A DNA stretch of 64,000 bases from Pseudeuparius sepicola (Eukaryota > Arthropoda > Insecta > Coleoptera > Anthribidae), in NCBI GenBank assembly GCA_963920635.1, contig OY987305.1:10455153-10519152 (forward strand), read 5' to 3'. The number at the start of each line of letters is the position of its first letter. Within the stretch, counting starts at the first letter, position 1. The position numbers were made by a program, and so were the translations under genes. This document shows, piece by piece, positions 9,810-20,975 of the stretch. The notes under the pieces are model-generated. The model saw only the letters and a list, made by a program, of their open reading frames with translations. It did not search any database and had not been told where the DNA came from.

Positions 9810-10425
9810 ACAAAATTTGAGGAGGAAATTAAACTTATAAAACATGTTCTTATAAGAAGAATAGTTATCCTATTAAATTTGTGGAGTACGTTTTTCAGGA
9901 GTGTCGATAAAATCACAATGCTAATACAATTAGAGAAATAAATCTGATGGACCGAGCAGTAAATTTAATTATTCCATTATCCTAGTTCTATCGGGAAAAG
10001 TCGGCCCTGGCCGCAAATGGCAACGAAACGAAAATAATAGTAATTGCCCCCCTCTCCCGCACAAGCATTCAGTTGCTTCTGGGGTACTCCTAGTTTGCAG
10101 TATTGTGAGGGTAAGAATTATTATTATTCCTGGACTATCAGATAATAAAATTCGTTGTGAATGAAAGTTCTATGTTGAGGAGACTTGTAGGCCATTTAAC
10201 GTTAATTTAAAAGAACATAAAAATTGTTTTAATAATAATCATAGAATTTTGTGGGCTAAATCGCAACCAATTCTCAAAGAACAAGTAGGAAATAGGCGAA
10301 AAATTAAGGAATCAGCGTTTATTCTGGGAAATACTGACAACTGTGTTGCTGAATGTTCAGTGAAATTCGGTAAAATATTAGGTATTGCCAAGTTATTCAA
10401 GAAGAAGTTAGTATATATAAATTAG
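9810..10425 (+). pseudogene. Penelope-like element protein remnant, part 2 (GIY-YIG endonuclease region)
   Basis: The reading resumes after the hAT insertion: NTKFEEEIKLIKHVLI, then (after a frameshift) NSYPIKFVEYVFQECR. Farther on comes IRCE, a stop, and KFYVEETCRPFNVNLKEHK, then RILWAKSQPILKEQ, RKIKESAFILGN and CVAECSVKFGKI, ending at a stop near 10425. The FYxxET.RPFNVRLKEH pattern is that of the GIY-YIG endonuclease fused to Penelope-type RT. At least one frameshift and several stops show it is dead. Confidence 0.78.
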
Positions 10426-10439
10426 ATAGAGCAGAGGGT

Positions 10440-10680
10440 ACAATTTCAGGCAGGTGGCTAGACTATTGTGTCTGTTGTCATGACACTTGACATTATCTTT
10501 GAGAAAAGAGGAAGATTTATTCTCCGAAACTTCAGAAAACAAAGTTGTTGAAGTTAATTTTTGAGTTAAAACGTTCAAAGTGTCGTTCATTTACTGTTAA
10601 GAATTTATGCAACTTGAAAACGTTGTCATTTAATCGGTTTGGTTCAGGTTTCTGTGGCGAAAAAAACAATTAAAAATTAA
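10440..10680. repeat. Copy of the foldback arm seen at 20391-20690
   Basis: The stretch with GTTCATTTACTGT, then AACTTGAAAACGTTGTC, then GGTTCAGGTTTCTGTGGCGA and an AT-rich end matches the right arm of the inverted repeat at 20391-20690. It is a decayed half element. The interval 10680-11116 shows nothing else recognisable. Confidence 0.6.
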
Positions 10681-11116
10681 ACGGATTTATAAATATTTGT
10701 TTGTTTTATTACCTTTTTGTTCGTTTAAAATGGAAATGGGGCTGTTATAAAAAAACATTTGCAAATGAAAGTTTTGACGCTCGCACGCTGACATTACTAA
10801 AAACATGCAGACATCGATTTTAAAACACTCTGTCATCCGTGGCTATAACGTTCGGCAAATAAAAGTTGGTTTAATAAAATGTATGAGTGCCTACACTGCC
10901 TACATACATACAAATCGACTATTACAGTTGGTCGTAATATCCAGTTTATCTATTTTATGAAGAAGTTTCATATTTCTATATTAAAAACTTTTAAATGAAC
11001 TGCATCAAATCTTTCGATCAAATACAAAACGTCGTATCGTGTTATATTTTTCAAAGACAATCATATTGTTGTTATAGGTACATAACATACCTACATAATA
11101 TATGTACCTTCTTCAG

Positions 11117-11686
11117 TGAAAGACAATTGCCCGAAATGTCCGTTAAATTGAAATCAAGTTACCTAGAAAGACCAGAGTCCAGAGAAGCAGCCAGGTATCT
11201 GCAATGCCTAGAGGTAAGCAAAGGCGCGTACTAAAAGGAAAATCGTGTTATTTCCATGTGTTTCATACCTTTTAACGGTAATTCCTTGTAGTTCTCCTTT
11301 CTAGACTTTAAAACTGATCTCTCCGAAATCAGAAACTCAAACATTTGCTCTTTGCCAACGATCCGCGCGTAAGCCATAAAATAAAGACAAATATTTATAG
11401 CTCAGGGAGAGATACATAACGTGGATTTGAATGCTTTTAGGAGATGACCTTGAAAAGGGATGAGCAGGGGAAAATGCGAGGGGTATTGGAATGGGCCCGT
11501 GCCAAAGGCTGCACCCTTGTCCCTTCTGGCCAGTTGTCTGCGAAATCCAAAAAGGGAAACTTCATTTTCCACCATAAAGGAATAACTTCTGGTCGGCGTA
11601 AAATACTTTTGACAACTAAAAAGGCTTTTTGTTGCGTCGCTCTGAAATTGTTTGATAATAATTCAACTTTATCGCCCCTCAAATGA
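11117..11686 (+). CDS. Candidate two-exon small gene, unknown function
   Basis: Exon 1 follows an acceptor (TTCTTCAG, ending at 11116). It has ATG at 11136 and encodes MSVKLKSSYLERPESREAAR plus YLQCLE, ending at 11213 in phase 0 with a strong donor (GAG|GTAAGC). A second exon in the matching phase starts at 11441 after GCTTTTAG. It encodes EMTLKRDEQGKMRGVLEWAR and continues to a stop at 11686, for a 108-residue total. The first exon is convincing; the second is supported only by phase and by higher GC than its surroundings. No AATAAA signal is evident just downstream. I do not recognise the family, and the second exon could be wrong. Confidence 0.4.
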
Positions 11687-11689
11687 CTT

Positions 11690-12900
11690 TAGCTTTTTTA
11701 AAAATCGAACAAAAGTTAATATGATTAATGGTAGTTCGATATATCTGATGTGATACCCAATTTATCGAAATTGCGCTTTAAATTATTTCATTTCCTTTTA
11801 TTTCCCACGCAAAATTGAATTGTTCATCCTTTTTTGCTGGAAATGGATAGCTGTTAATTTTATACGCAAATTTTGAACACGTACCTACAAACGTAAGCAA
11901 CAAAATTATATTGCTGAAATATAATAATAATATGCAGGTCGGCCCATCTAAATTTTAAATGTGGGAACGGTGTTTAAACCGCAAGTGTGAAACTTTGCGC
12001 AAACAACGGTTATGTTTATCCCTCTATATATCCAGGGATTATTCTATCCTTACGCAAAATATCGCATGCAAAAAGAAGGTAAAGTCATTTTGTTTAGGAC
12101 TCGGGAATATTTCGATTTGTATGCTTCTTAAGTATCTATCTGGCATTTGTAAGTTTGACGATGAAATCCTGAGCGAGGTATTATTATTCATAGTCATCTA
12201 TGCAGTAGATCTGAAACATAGACTCTTCAAATGAGAAAAGTGTGTTGTCGTTTAAAACTGAAGAACCAATGCCTACTTGTATTACTTTTCTTAATTTTTT
12301 TTTTATCTATTTTACCACGTTTTTAAAAAGGATTAAAAGTATACCAAAATAATATAATAAAAACGGACTAAAAAATATAAAAAAATGTTTTCTATCCCCA
12401 TAAAGATTCGAAAAACGTGGGTAATAGATAATAGTAAGGAGTGTAGAGGAATAGCTGTCCTTCAGAAAACGTCATTTGCAGTGCAATACAATAATTATTG
12501 TTAGTGCATGCATCAATTATCTATTGCATGCCTAGTGGCGGATTAAGAAGTTTGCCGCCTCTAGGCCTTTCAATAATAATTGGCGCCCGAAACTTGGTAA
12601 TAATAATAATAAAAACAATACGCTTTCGCTTTACCTTTTAATTATTATAGATTATAGTTTATTTAACATTGAAAATATAAATAGTTAATTCGTAAACAAT
12701 AACAATTTGGTAAAGCTACACAAACAAAAATAAATGTATGATTGGTATTTATTTCAGTTTCCCTTCACCTGGTCATACTTCAAATTAAAAATTGTTAAAT
12801 AATATTAAATATTAAAACAAATTAATTCCAGATCCTTCTTAATTAACAACTTATGATGCTGGAGGTTCTAGTTGTGGCATGCATTCTTGCAAACTGTTAA
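11690..12900. other. AT-rich stretch with repeat debris
   Basis: No convincing gene. A 91-codon plus frame at 11959-12234 has a weak resemblance around CLGLGNISICMLLKYL to the SRR1 domain, but without flanking support. At 12340-12540 lies an inverted copy of the repeat at about 14610-14900 (both carry CCCCATAAAGATT and AAAAACGTGG). At 12536 a TAGTGGCGGATTAAG block resembles a hAT terminus, but I found no partner. Confidence 0.5.
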
Positions 12901-12949
12901 ATAACTCGCTTTCTTGTCTGTATGTTTGTTTGTCATTTTTTCTTCTTAA

Positions 12950-13210
12950 CACGTTTTTAGCACGTTATCAGAGTATGGCATTGCTTATCTGGTCATACAT
13001 TTCCACTAGTCAAATATTTTTATTTAATATTCATATTTTTTTTATACATATAATAACGAATAACATAATAATAATATGTATATAGCGGGTTAATATTGCA
13101 TTGTGGCCCAGTTTTGAGCTATGTTTAAAGTTAGTTTGAAATCGATTCCAAAATTTGACGAGAAACAGGGGGACATAAAAAAGCAAAATAAGTCGTGGTA
13201 AAATGAATAT
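12950..13210 (+). repeat. Diverged direct repeat, copy 1
   Basis: Shares ordered blocks with 14930-15210: CTTATCTGGTCATA / TTTCCACTAGTCAAATAT, then ATATGTATATAGCGGGTTAA, then GAGCTATGTTTAAAGTT. The two lie about 2 kb apart in the same orientation. No coding potential is evident in either. Confidence 0.75.
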
Positions 13211-14600
13211 TTTAAAAATGTTTTTTTTTTCTGTTTGAATGCTAACTAATCTAGGTACTGTTTGTAATTTGGACATTTAACACCGTTAAAATACTTCGGA
13301 TATATAATAAATTGAATACGATTTCCATGCCATTCAACCTTATGGAGCCTTTTAAATGGAATCCGAAAAAGAAGGCCCGAAACTCCGCGCTGCGTATTGA
13401 ATCCGGAGTAGGTATATGTAACCAAAGGCCGCCGAATATTTTTTATTGATTTAATGTCTTCGAATTTTTAATAAATGACTCTTGAGGAATCCCGATTTAA
13501 ATATTTAAATTCGGCTCCAGAATTACATGCTACGCTCCGCTTGTATGTAGTCTATGATAAAGATTTTTATGGAGCGCGTTTCCTTATTAAATTGAGGAAC
13601 ATCTCAAAATTTAAATAACGTCGAATATAAAACACATCTGGAAAGGTATCTATAATTTTGAATTTCACATAAAACATATAGAAATACTTCTTACCTCTAA
13701 GCTTACAGAACACCCACAATTTCCAGTTAGGAATACTCCAAAGTTCCAACGTGTGTCACCTAGCTAGGTATATGTATAATGTTGCACTTCATAATAATCA
13801 TATTTTATTTATGATTCGAATAAAAAAGTATAGGTAGGTACATTTTTTTATAGAAAGCAGTATTAACAAATTCTTTTACTACAAGCGTGCTTCAAAACAC
13901 ACTTTGCCGCAAGGAAAATTGAACTTTTCTACACTAATGCTGAAAAGTAAACGTTTCCTAAATTATTAACACATTTTAACAAGACATTACACACCAATCT
14001 TAAATTTATATGACAAATACAGCTTCGGGTCGTTCGGTCAACTGCAGTCGCATGGGGAAAATACTGCTTTCTGCACTTGTTCTGAAAACAACTAATAATT
14101 TTACAAAATTTCGACCGATTCCTAAAAGTGATCTTCAGAAAATACTACCCAAGAACAAAATACAATAGAACAAAATACACATTAGGTAATTTATTATCAA
14201 TATTCTCCAAATAGGTACAAGCATCTTCTCCAACCTGCTATCTTAATCCGGTTAATGCAACAACCACACAGAAATTGCATCGAAGGCAGTTTCAAACAAT
14301 TCATGTGCAATATCATAAAATAAGATGCGACCAAGTTCTTGCCTAAAAATTTAAAAACCTTACTGATTCAACGCATTAACAACAAATTCTATGATTTAAA
14401 GTCCTATAATTTTGAGGACTATCATGACAGTAAGCTTGGTTCGGTCACTTCTAAAACTTCGATTATCAACAATAAAAAGTACCATGGATTTATTATTTAT
14501 TTACAATACTGAGTTGCAAAAAGTTGGCCTGCACTCAAATCCCACATCGGCAAAAGGATCGCAATCGCAGCGTTTTCTTAGATTTTATCAAATATTTAAC
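13211..14600. other. AT-rich intergenic sequence, nothing recognised
   Basis: Short frames only, none with splice signals or family features. No repeat structure was noticed apart from poly-A/T-rich tracts. Confidence 0.5.
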
Positions 14601-14609
14601 ATTAAAACG

Positions 14610-14850
14610 AACTAAAAAGTACAAAATAATTTTTCCTAGCCCCATAAAGATTTGAAAAACGTGGAGCGCATAGAATAGATAAATTATTGAAGCATGCACT
14701 TAAGTCACTAACAATAATTGTACTGCACTGCAAATAATGTTTTATCAACGGCAGCTACTCCTCTACACTTCTTGCTATTAGCTATTGCATGCGCTCCACG
14801 TTTTTCGAATCTCTATGGGGCTAGGAGAAATTATTTTATACTCTTTATTC
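14610..14850. repeat. Foldback element with arms of about 60 bp
   Basis: Left arm at about 14610-14672 (..CCTAGCCCCATAAAGATTTG..AACGTGGAGCGCA), with an inverted right arm at about 14785-14850 (TGCGCTCCACGTT..CTATGGGGCTAGG). The spacer is about 110 bp. Related sequence occurs at 12340-12540. Confidence 0.8.
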
Positions 14851-14929
14851 GTTTTTTATATTATTTTATACTGTTTAGTCCGTTTTTATATTATTTTATA
14901 CTTTTTAGTCCTTTTTAAAAACGTGTTAC

Positions 14930-15210
14930 TTACAATAAAAAATAATAATTTCAGTTGTATTAGTTATTACCAGCAGCTTATGGCATGTGCTTATCTGTTC
15001 ATAAATTTCCACTAGTCAAATATGTTTATTATATATTTATATTTTTTAAGAATAACAAATAACATAATAATATGTATATAGCGGGTTAATTTTACATTGT
15101 CATCCAGTTCTGAGCTCTGTTTAAAGTTTCAAGTCTCTAGCTCACCAGGAAATTAGTTTAAAATCGAATGCAAAATTTCAAAAACAGATAAACAGAATGA
15201 CAAGAAAACG
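14930..15210 (+). repeat. Diverged direct repeat, copy 2
   Basis: Partner of 12950-13210, with the same block order and about 75-80% identity by eye. It lies directly next to the foldback at 14610-14850, as copy 1 lies next to the inverted debris at 12340-12540. The whole unit of about 600 bp therefore appears to be a dispersed element. Confidence 0.75.
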
Positions 15211-15988
15211 AGTTAAAAAACGTGTAAAAACCACTGCCAATAGAATCCCTACTTCCACGTCACTCTTTTAGGTACCTACATGTAATGGTAAATTCTCAAT
15301 CATTTAGATAATAACGAAATCGGACTCCTTAGCCCGAAAAACATAGGAAACGACATATTACTCGCTATTTTCAAATTTACCCCATTGTTCCCAACCAATA
15401 ATGTCAAAATGTTCTCTAGAATAACTGATTTGTACTAATTGCATTCACTATACGAAAAACTAAATTTTCATACCCCATTTCCACCACTTTCCGTGGAGCG
15501 CTTTCGTCCAAAAGCAATCCGAACCGTCCACATCACAGACATCAATATTTTATCTGCTCAAACTTTTTTTGAAATGTGTTTGCATACATACTTCAACTCA
15601 CGTGGTCAAAAAGTTTGAAGAATAACAATATCAAAAAGTATATATTTTATTTAAGTGTGCGTATTTATTTTCTTGTTAAAAAAAGTTTCGTGAAATAAGC
15701 CTCTCGAAGATTCTAATCCGAAATATTTTTAAAAGTTACGTTACTTAATATTTCAAAGAGGTAAGTATTCGAGAAGTAATTTTGGTAGCTTGGAAGAAGT
15801 TTGATATTTAGAAAAGTATTGGATGATGTAAGAAGTTATAAAAGCACGAGGGCAAGTTTTTCTTCTTAAATGTCTGATATAGGAAAAGCCCTTTCGGATT
15901 TAATTTGATAAAAATGTGTAGGCATCAGATCTCAGGTGTAATAACCACGTAAAAAAGCGGTTTTGCATAAAAGGACAATCGGACTTAC

Positions 15989-16110
15989 TCGTTGTGGGGG
16001 ATGTCCTCGTCCTGTTCGAGGAACGCAGGCGAGACCATAGTCAGCATCAGCAAGCCCAGAAGCAGTCTCTTACAGGTTCGTAGTATCACGTTTTCATTTC
16101 TACACACCAT
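15989..16110 (-). CDS. First coding exon of a secreted protein, identity unknown
   Basis: ATG at 16110 opens 41 residues that end at a strong donor (GA|GTAAGT at 15988). The sequence begins MVCRNENVILRTCKR, followed by the hydrophobic run LLLGLLMLTMVSPAFL and then EQDEDIPHNE. This is the plan of a signal peptide (basic n-region, hydrophobic core, small residues before cleavage near SPAF). The exon is in an island of higher GC than its flanks. Upstream in-frame codons reach 16284, but the Met adjacent to the hydrophobic core is the best start. Further exons would lie at lower coordinates; none could be identified. Peptide hormone precursors and other secreted proteins are all possible. Confidence 0.5.
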
Positions 16111-16640
16111 GTTCACAACCACCGTCCGCCGCTGGGTCAACCCGCTCGCTTCGGGATGGCGATAAGCATCGTACAGGTGCACGTCAGTAGTCCTGGAGTC
16201 CCATCCGTGACATTCCCACCATAATTTAATTATAATTGTGTGGTTAAGAGATGAATCGTCCGCCGACCCGACCGTAGTACACACCCGAGCCGGAATCTAT
16301 TTGGGGAATACGAGTATTATTCTGCGCATACGCCACCCTCCAAGTCGATATTGAAAACTATAGTCTTGTACGGGGTGCGTGCGGATACTTCCGACGTCGA
16401 CAGGTTTTTGCAGTTGGATAATCTGTTCGCTTTTCGGTGTTATCGTTAATTAACGAACGTTTTTGGAGGTTCTGTTGCAGTGTGCGGATGTCTGATAACA
16501 GGAGACTGACGAGTCGGGCGAGTTCACGCAAGGACCAGACCGGAAGTGGCGCTGTAACGATGGACGACGCAAGTTTCACCCTCCCGCTCTTCAATTTTTG
16601 TAGCTAACCCTCTCGCTCTTCGGCTTTTTTTGAAGCGTTA
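16111..16640 (-). promoter_or_regulatory. GC-richer 5' UTR / promoter region of the secreted-protein gene
   Basis: This block is richer in C, G and CpG than the AT-rich surroundings and lies directly upstream of the exon at 15989-16110. A 78-codon minus frame inside (16358-16594) is arginine-rich, has no recognisable family and is probably chance. No sharp TATA box could be assigned. Confidence 0.35.
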
Positions 16641-16856
16641 CCTATAATCTTAGTTTCTTACTTAAGTGGAAATATTGAATACTATTATTTAGAGTGTGTT
16701 TTTATTAAGAAAACTAAACAAAACATAATTACATTTGCATTGTTTGTGTTGAATATTGATATAAGAGCAAAGGTGCCAATAAATACTTCATCAGATTATC
16801 AGCTCTAATCAGAGCCCTTCCGGTATTTCAAAAATACTTTTGCCACTTATGTAATA

Positions 16857-16904
16857 TTATTAGCAGTGACTATAGAAATTCCTTCTATAGTCACTGTTAT
16901 TAGC
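16857..16904. mobile_element. Ultrashort palindromic insertion (32 bp) with 8-bp target duplication
   Basis: The direct repeat TTATTAGC at 16857-16864 and 16897-16904 brackets AGTGACTATAGAA..TTCTATAGTCACTG (16865-16896). The arms pair over 13 bp with only 5-6 bp between them. The same palindrome with a different 8-bp duplication occurs at 51048-51093. It looks like two transposon termini fused with nothing left between. Confidence 0.8.
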
Positions 16905-18400
16905 TAGTAGTAGTTATTATCCACTAAAATTTGTATTCTCTAATTTAAGTTAAAATGTTCTAAAAGATGCAGTGAGTATAGTATTTTGAAAATGAAATTA
17001 GTACAAACAAAGGTGTTGAAATGTTTGATGAAAACATTAATTATTTAGTTTTCGTTATACATTAGTTTTAGCGAACGAAATTAGCTTCTTTATTTTTCGA
17101 CCAGGCAAAAAATTGGTAAATACGAAACTTGTAATGAATGTTCTTACCATTTCAGCGAATTAATCAGAAGATCAATTAAATGTCGCGTTTTCAAGATAAT
17201 AACCAAATCTGTGTTTTTTAGGGACACCCTGCGTTTTTTGCATTTTTAAATCTGCTCTGTACGGCAATTAAAATAATATAAAACATTGTATCATTATCTT
17301 TTTCCATTTTTGAAAAATCAAATATACCAAAAATGTTTATTTTAACCAATAGAATAACATAATAAAACTCCAAAATATTAGGAGTTTTTCAGATTGTACT
17401 GATTTCCGAAATAATATACAAAAAAATTACATTATTATAACAAGTACAGGTAGTTGTTGAGAAGGGGTGCAAAAGGGTAAATTTTAAAATAGGTTATAAT
17501 AGTGTATTAAGGCCAATTTTAAAATTATTTTGAAGAAAAATGTGCTAGAAAATGGTTACGAGAGTATAAAAGTCCGAAAAGTGTCAATATGTCGGATTAT
17601 ATATTATATTGTTTATGGATTTTTTAAAGTGGTGGCAATTTATTTTTAATTATTCAGTTTTAAATTATTCAGTCATATTTTAGAAATATGTCCATAGTAA
17701 AAATCTTTAGTTATGTGTTTATTTACCTTTTTTATTTTATTTTTGACTGAGTAAAATTTGGACTGACTATTTTATTTTAATTTTGTTTTTTGAGTTGTGT
17801 TCATTTTATATTACAATATAAGCCTAGTTTATGTAATTTTAACAAACAAAAAACGAATGTTCTTTAGGCTAAGGTCAATTTTTCATTGTTTTCATTTTGT
17901 TTGATTGATTAAATTTCGTATTCGGTTTTTTGAACCGTGGAATGGAATAAAAATCTTGTCGCTTGCATTAGTGTTAAAAGTGAATTACTTTTTTGTCAAA
18001 AATTGTGCCTGTAATCGCATCTGTAGAAAATAAAATATTTTTCTTGAAATCGGCAGTGAAGTGTCCCAAAATCGTCATTAAAAGCTCAGAAATCGGCACT
18101 GAAGTAACCCATTATTGTACGATTTTTTCAATAAGTAGGCCTTGGCGAGATGTAAACATCAACCGTCAGACGCGGAGCCATCGCCCGTCAAAAGTGACCA
18201 AATATTCAAAACCCGGCCAATAAAGGCCCATTTAACTATTCGTACACATTGCGAAATTGTTACCTATAGCAGCGCAATCTATCAGTATAAATATTTTAGC
18301 AGGTTTGAATATCAATAGATTTATTATGGAGGCTGCACAAAAAGCAGCAATTTGGTTTTTCTGTTCGAAGCCACCGTGTCTTTGTCGTAGTTGACCTAGG
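16905..18400. other. AT-rich intergenic sequence, nothing recognised
   Basis: No convincing exons. A 76-codon frame at 17993-18223 has no family features. Two GAAATCGGCA-TGAAGT blocks (about 18040 and 18095) form a weak local duplication, and a CTCGGCACTGAAGTTC block recurs at about 18525. Confidence 0.45.
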
Positions 18401-18406
18401 TAGAGC

Positions 18407-18459
18407 GATCGTCAAAGTCAAGCGACGCCGCGCGTAGTCGGTTCATGGACGGGTGATCC
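18407..18459 (+). repeat. 5S-rRNA-like segment (pseudogene or 5S-derived SINE head)
   Basis: GATCGTCAAAGTCAAGCGAC.. through GGTTCATGGACGGGTGATC aligns without gaps to the internal promoter and 3' half of animal 5S rRNA (GATCACCGAAGTTAAGC.. GTACTTGGATGGGTGACC). About 37 of 52 positions agree. The first half of 5S is not recognisable, and there is no oligo-T stop immediately after. It is therefore not a working 5S gene. SINE3-type elements have such heads. Confidence 0.45.
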
Positions 18460-18659
18460 CTTATTATTATTTTCTTGCCTAATAGAACTTTTTTTCCGAT
18501 TTCAACAAAAATATAATATTTACCTCGGCACTGAAGTTCTTTTTATGACTCATGTGGTATATTTGCCTCGGCCAGAGGTACATAAATAACTATTACATCG
18601 TTAATACTGTACCTATTTATATAATGTGTGTAGATAAAATTCCGTAGGTATTGTGTACG

Positions 18660-18799
18660 TGTTAAAAAAGTGTATTTATTACACTAAAGTGGTTCAAGAA
18701 AATACAAGAAACTTAACTCTATTAAGTTAATTCGTTAAAGAGGGAAATTAATTTCCCGAGTACGTTCCCGTTGTCGAAGATCAAGAATCTGTTCACGAG
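18660..18799 (+). other. Possible 5' untranslated exon ending in a donor
   Basis: GTTGTCGAAGATCAAGAATC.. ends in CACGAG|GTATGT (donor at 18800). The sequence upstream has no long frame, so it would be a leader exon, possibly of the 140-residue gene, whose acceptor is at 21598/21599. This is inference from splice signals only. Confidence 0.25.
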
Positions 18800-19130
18800 G
18801 TATGTATATTAAACCCGGAAATGGGTTAGCATATCGATATTAGATATCCGCTATCCGCCAATAACTGGCTTCATGAACTTGAATTCAACTAAAATCAGTT
18901 ACCGGTGGCCCATTATATCCGGTTGCCCAGAATCTAAATTGGATTCTATTCGACAACGTTTTTTATTTAATGTCTTTATTTTCTTCTCCTAAAGGAGGAT
19001 AGCTATCGCCTTTGATTGCACGGGACATCTTCAGGGCACGACTGTGAAAGTATCAGCCACATTGTGAGAAGAAGAAAGAAAATGCTTTATTTGATATAAT
19101 TTAAAAAGTACAAAATAAATTTATTGTCTA

Positions 19131-20330
19131 ATTTAGTCGGGGAATTTTTAATTTAAAAATAATTATTTTGCACTCTAACCTCATTTATATGCCTCCTGTT
19201 TGGAACTACAATGTTTTTGTTCGGACAAATGTCTACAAGGTGTTTCAAAAACAGTGTACAGGTTTATAGGGATAAAAGAATGAGGAAAAGTAAGGCGGGG
19301 TCAAAAACGCATAGATATAAATAAACAAAATACAATGTGCCAAAATTTAAATTTTCTATTATGTTTTCCATATAAATTTTGGACAAATCGAAAGATTTTC
19401 ACTGGGGTTATTTTGAGGCGAGAAATTCAAATATTGACGTAGCCTTGATGTGATTTTATATTGGGCGCCACATACGGCATTTAACGTGATTTATCTAATA
19501 CGTCGTAACTTTTTTGACTCCTCTGAAGTTTTTATGCGAAAAAGGTGTACCTACTTTATAGATGTCTCTAGGAGTAACCATTTTCGGAATATTTTCACCT
19601 TAAAATTTTCATGTAACAAACAGTAACATTTCTATCATTCAGAGTAGGTTTGGACCAAGAGAAATAACAGTAAAACGATTTTAATTGTTGTTATTTCTGG
19701 AACAGTGTCGGTCCAGGTTATTTAATAAACCATTTTCAATTTTTTATTAATTTTGTCAACATACAAAATGAGAAATATCCCAATAATTATTGTATGTTGC
19801 CAAAACTAATAAAAACCTGAAAAATTGTGTATTAAATCACAAACAATATTCAGTTAATAGCGTTCTACTATTGTTTGTCATAGTCAAAACCTAGGTTGAA
19901 CGAATGCGAACTTTGATAGAAATATTACATGACAAATTTAAATAGCAAATATTGCGAAAACGGTTGCTCCTACAAACATCTACAATGTACATCTTTTTCG
20001 CATAAAAACCTCAGAGGAAAACATATCTACGAGGAAAAATAATACACCTAGACTCAAAAAAGTTAGTACGTTTTTAATCAGGTACTAATCTTTCGATTCG
20101 CTCAAAAGTTATTTCGAAAAATATAAAATAAAATTTTAATTTCGACACCCTGTATCTAAAACTGTACACTGTTTTTTAAACATCCTGTATCTAAAACTGT
20201 ACACTGTTTTTTAAATATCCTGTAGGAATTTGTTCAAACAAAAATATTGTAATTCCAAACAGCAAGTCATATAAATGTGATTAGAGTACAAAATAATTAT
20301 TCTTAAATTAAAAATTCCTGGACTAACAAT
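19131..20330. repeat. Foldback element of about 1.2 kb
   Basis: The left half (TTAGTCGGGGAATTTTTAAT.. then GCACTCTAA.., GTTTGGAACTACAATG, ..AACAGTGTACAGG) is repeated inverted in the right half (..CTGTACACTGTT.., ATTGTAATTCCAAACAG.., TTAGAGTACAAAATAATTAT). A second pair of blocks, GACTCCTCTGAAGTTTTTAT and ATAAAAACCTCAGAGG, lies nearer the centre at about 19750. The arms are diverged (about 75-80%). No coding frame. It is adjacent to another foldback at 20391. Confidence 0.8.
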
Positions 20331-20390
20331 TTGGAACACCCTGTATATATTGTCGGAAATTTATTTGTGACGTAAACAGATCCACTTAAT

Positions 20391-20690
20391 TTTTAATTGG
20401 GTTTTCCTCTTCAGAACCGGAACTAAACTGATTAAAAGACAACTTTTTTAAGTTGCCAGGAAAATTCATAAATGCTTTACAGTAAATGAACGAAACTTTG
20501 AACGTTTAAGTCAAAAAATAACTTCAGCAAAAAAAACAAACTTATTGAAGTTACATTTTGAGTTATACTTTCAAAGTTTTGTTCATTTACTGTCAAGCAT
20601 TTATGAATTTTTCTGGCAACTTGAAAAAGTTGTCTTGTAATCAGTTTAGTTCAGGTTCTGTGGCGAAAAACCCAATTAAAAATTAAATAC
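20391..20690. repeat. Foldback element of about 300 bp
   Basis: The left arm begins CTTAATTTTTAATTGGGTTTT and contains CATAAATGCTTTACAGT. The right arm carries the inverse, ACTGTCAAGCATTTATG.. through AAAACCCAATTAAAAATTAA. The centre is an A-rich spacer near 20540. ACACCCTGTAT blocks flank it on both sides in direct orientation. Confidence 0.85.
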
Positions 20691-20746
20691 ACCCTGTATA
20701 CTGCATCTGCATTCTTTTCTACTATTTATGTTTTGATATCACAAGT

Positions 20747-20975
20747 TCCATGAAAAGTAAGCCTACTGTCAAAGCAATAATTAGGTAATATATAATATAA
20801 TGCTTGTTATTTATTCATGGAAAAATATTCGCTGGCAACAAATAATTTATGAGGTAAGGTTTGTGGCTTTGTTTTATTGCAAGTAATTTAGTCAGTTATT
20901 TAAATTGTATCTACCTAAACTCAGAATCATTTAAAAATGCATATCTCTGACTACCTAATAACTTTAATGAATCTT
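20747..20975 (+). repeat. Diverged direct repeat flanking the 140-residue gene, left copy
   Basis: Blocks AAGTTCCATGAAAAG, AGTAATTTAGTCAGTTATTT and GAATCATTTAAAAATGCATA recur in the same order at about 22337-22500. Further left, 19075-19220 matches 22200-22290, so the duplicated unit once spanned more and was later split by the foldback elements. Confidence 0.7.

Noticed and set aside
11959..12234. SRR1-like exon (CLGLGNISICMLLKYL)
   Set aside because: One short block only, with no supporting motif around it and no clear acceptor.
12536..12600. hAT MITE starting at TAGTGGCGGATTAAG
   Set aside because: No matching inverted end or 8-bp duplication was found nearby.
16358..16594. 78-codon Arg-rich minus frame
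   Set aside because: Lies in the GC-rich leader of the signal-peptide exon, with no splice link and no family.
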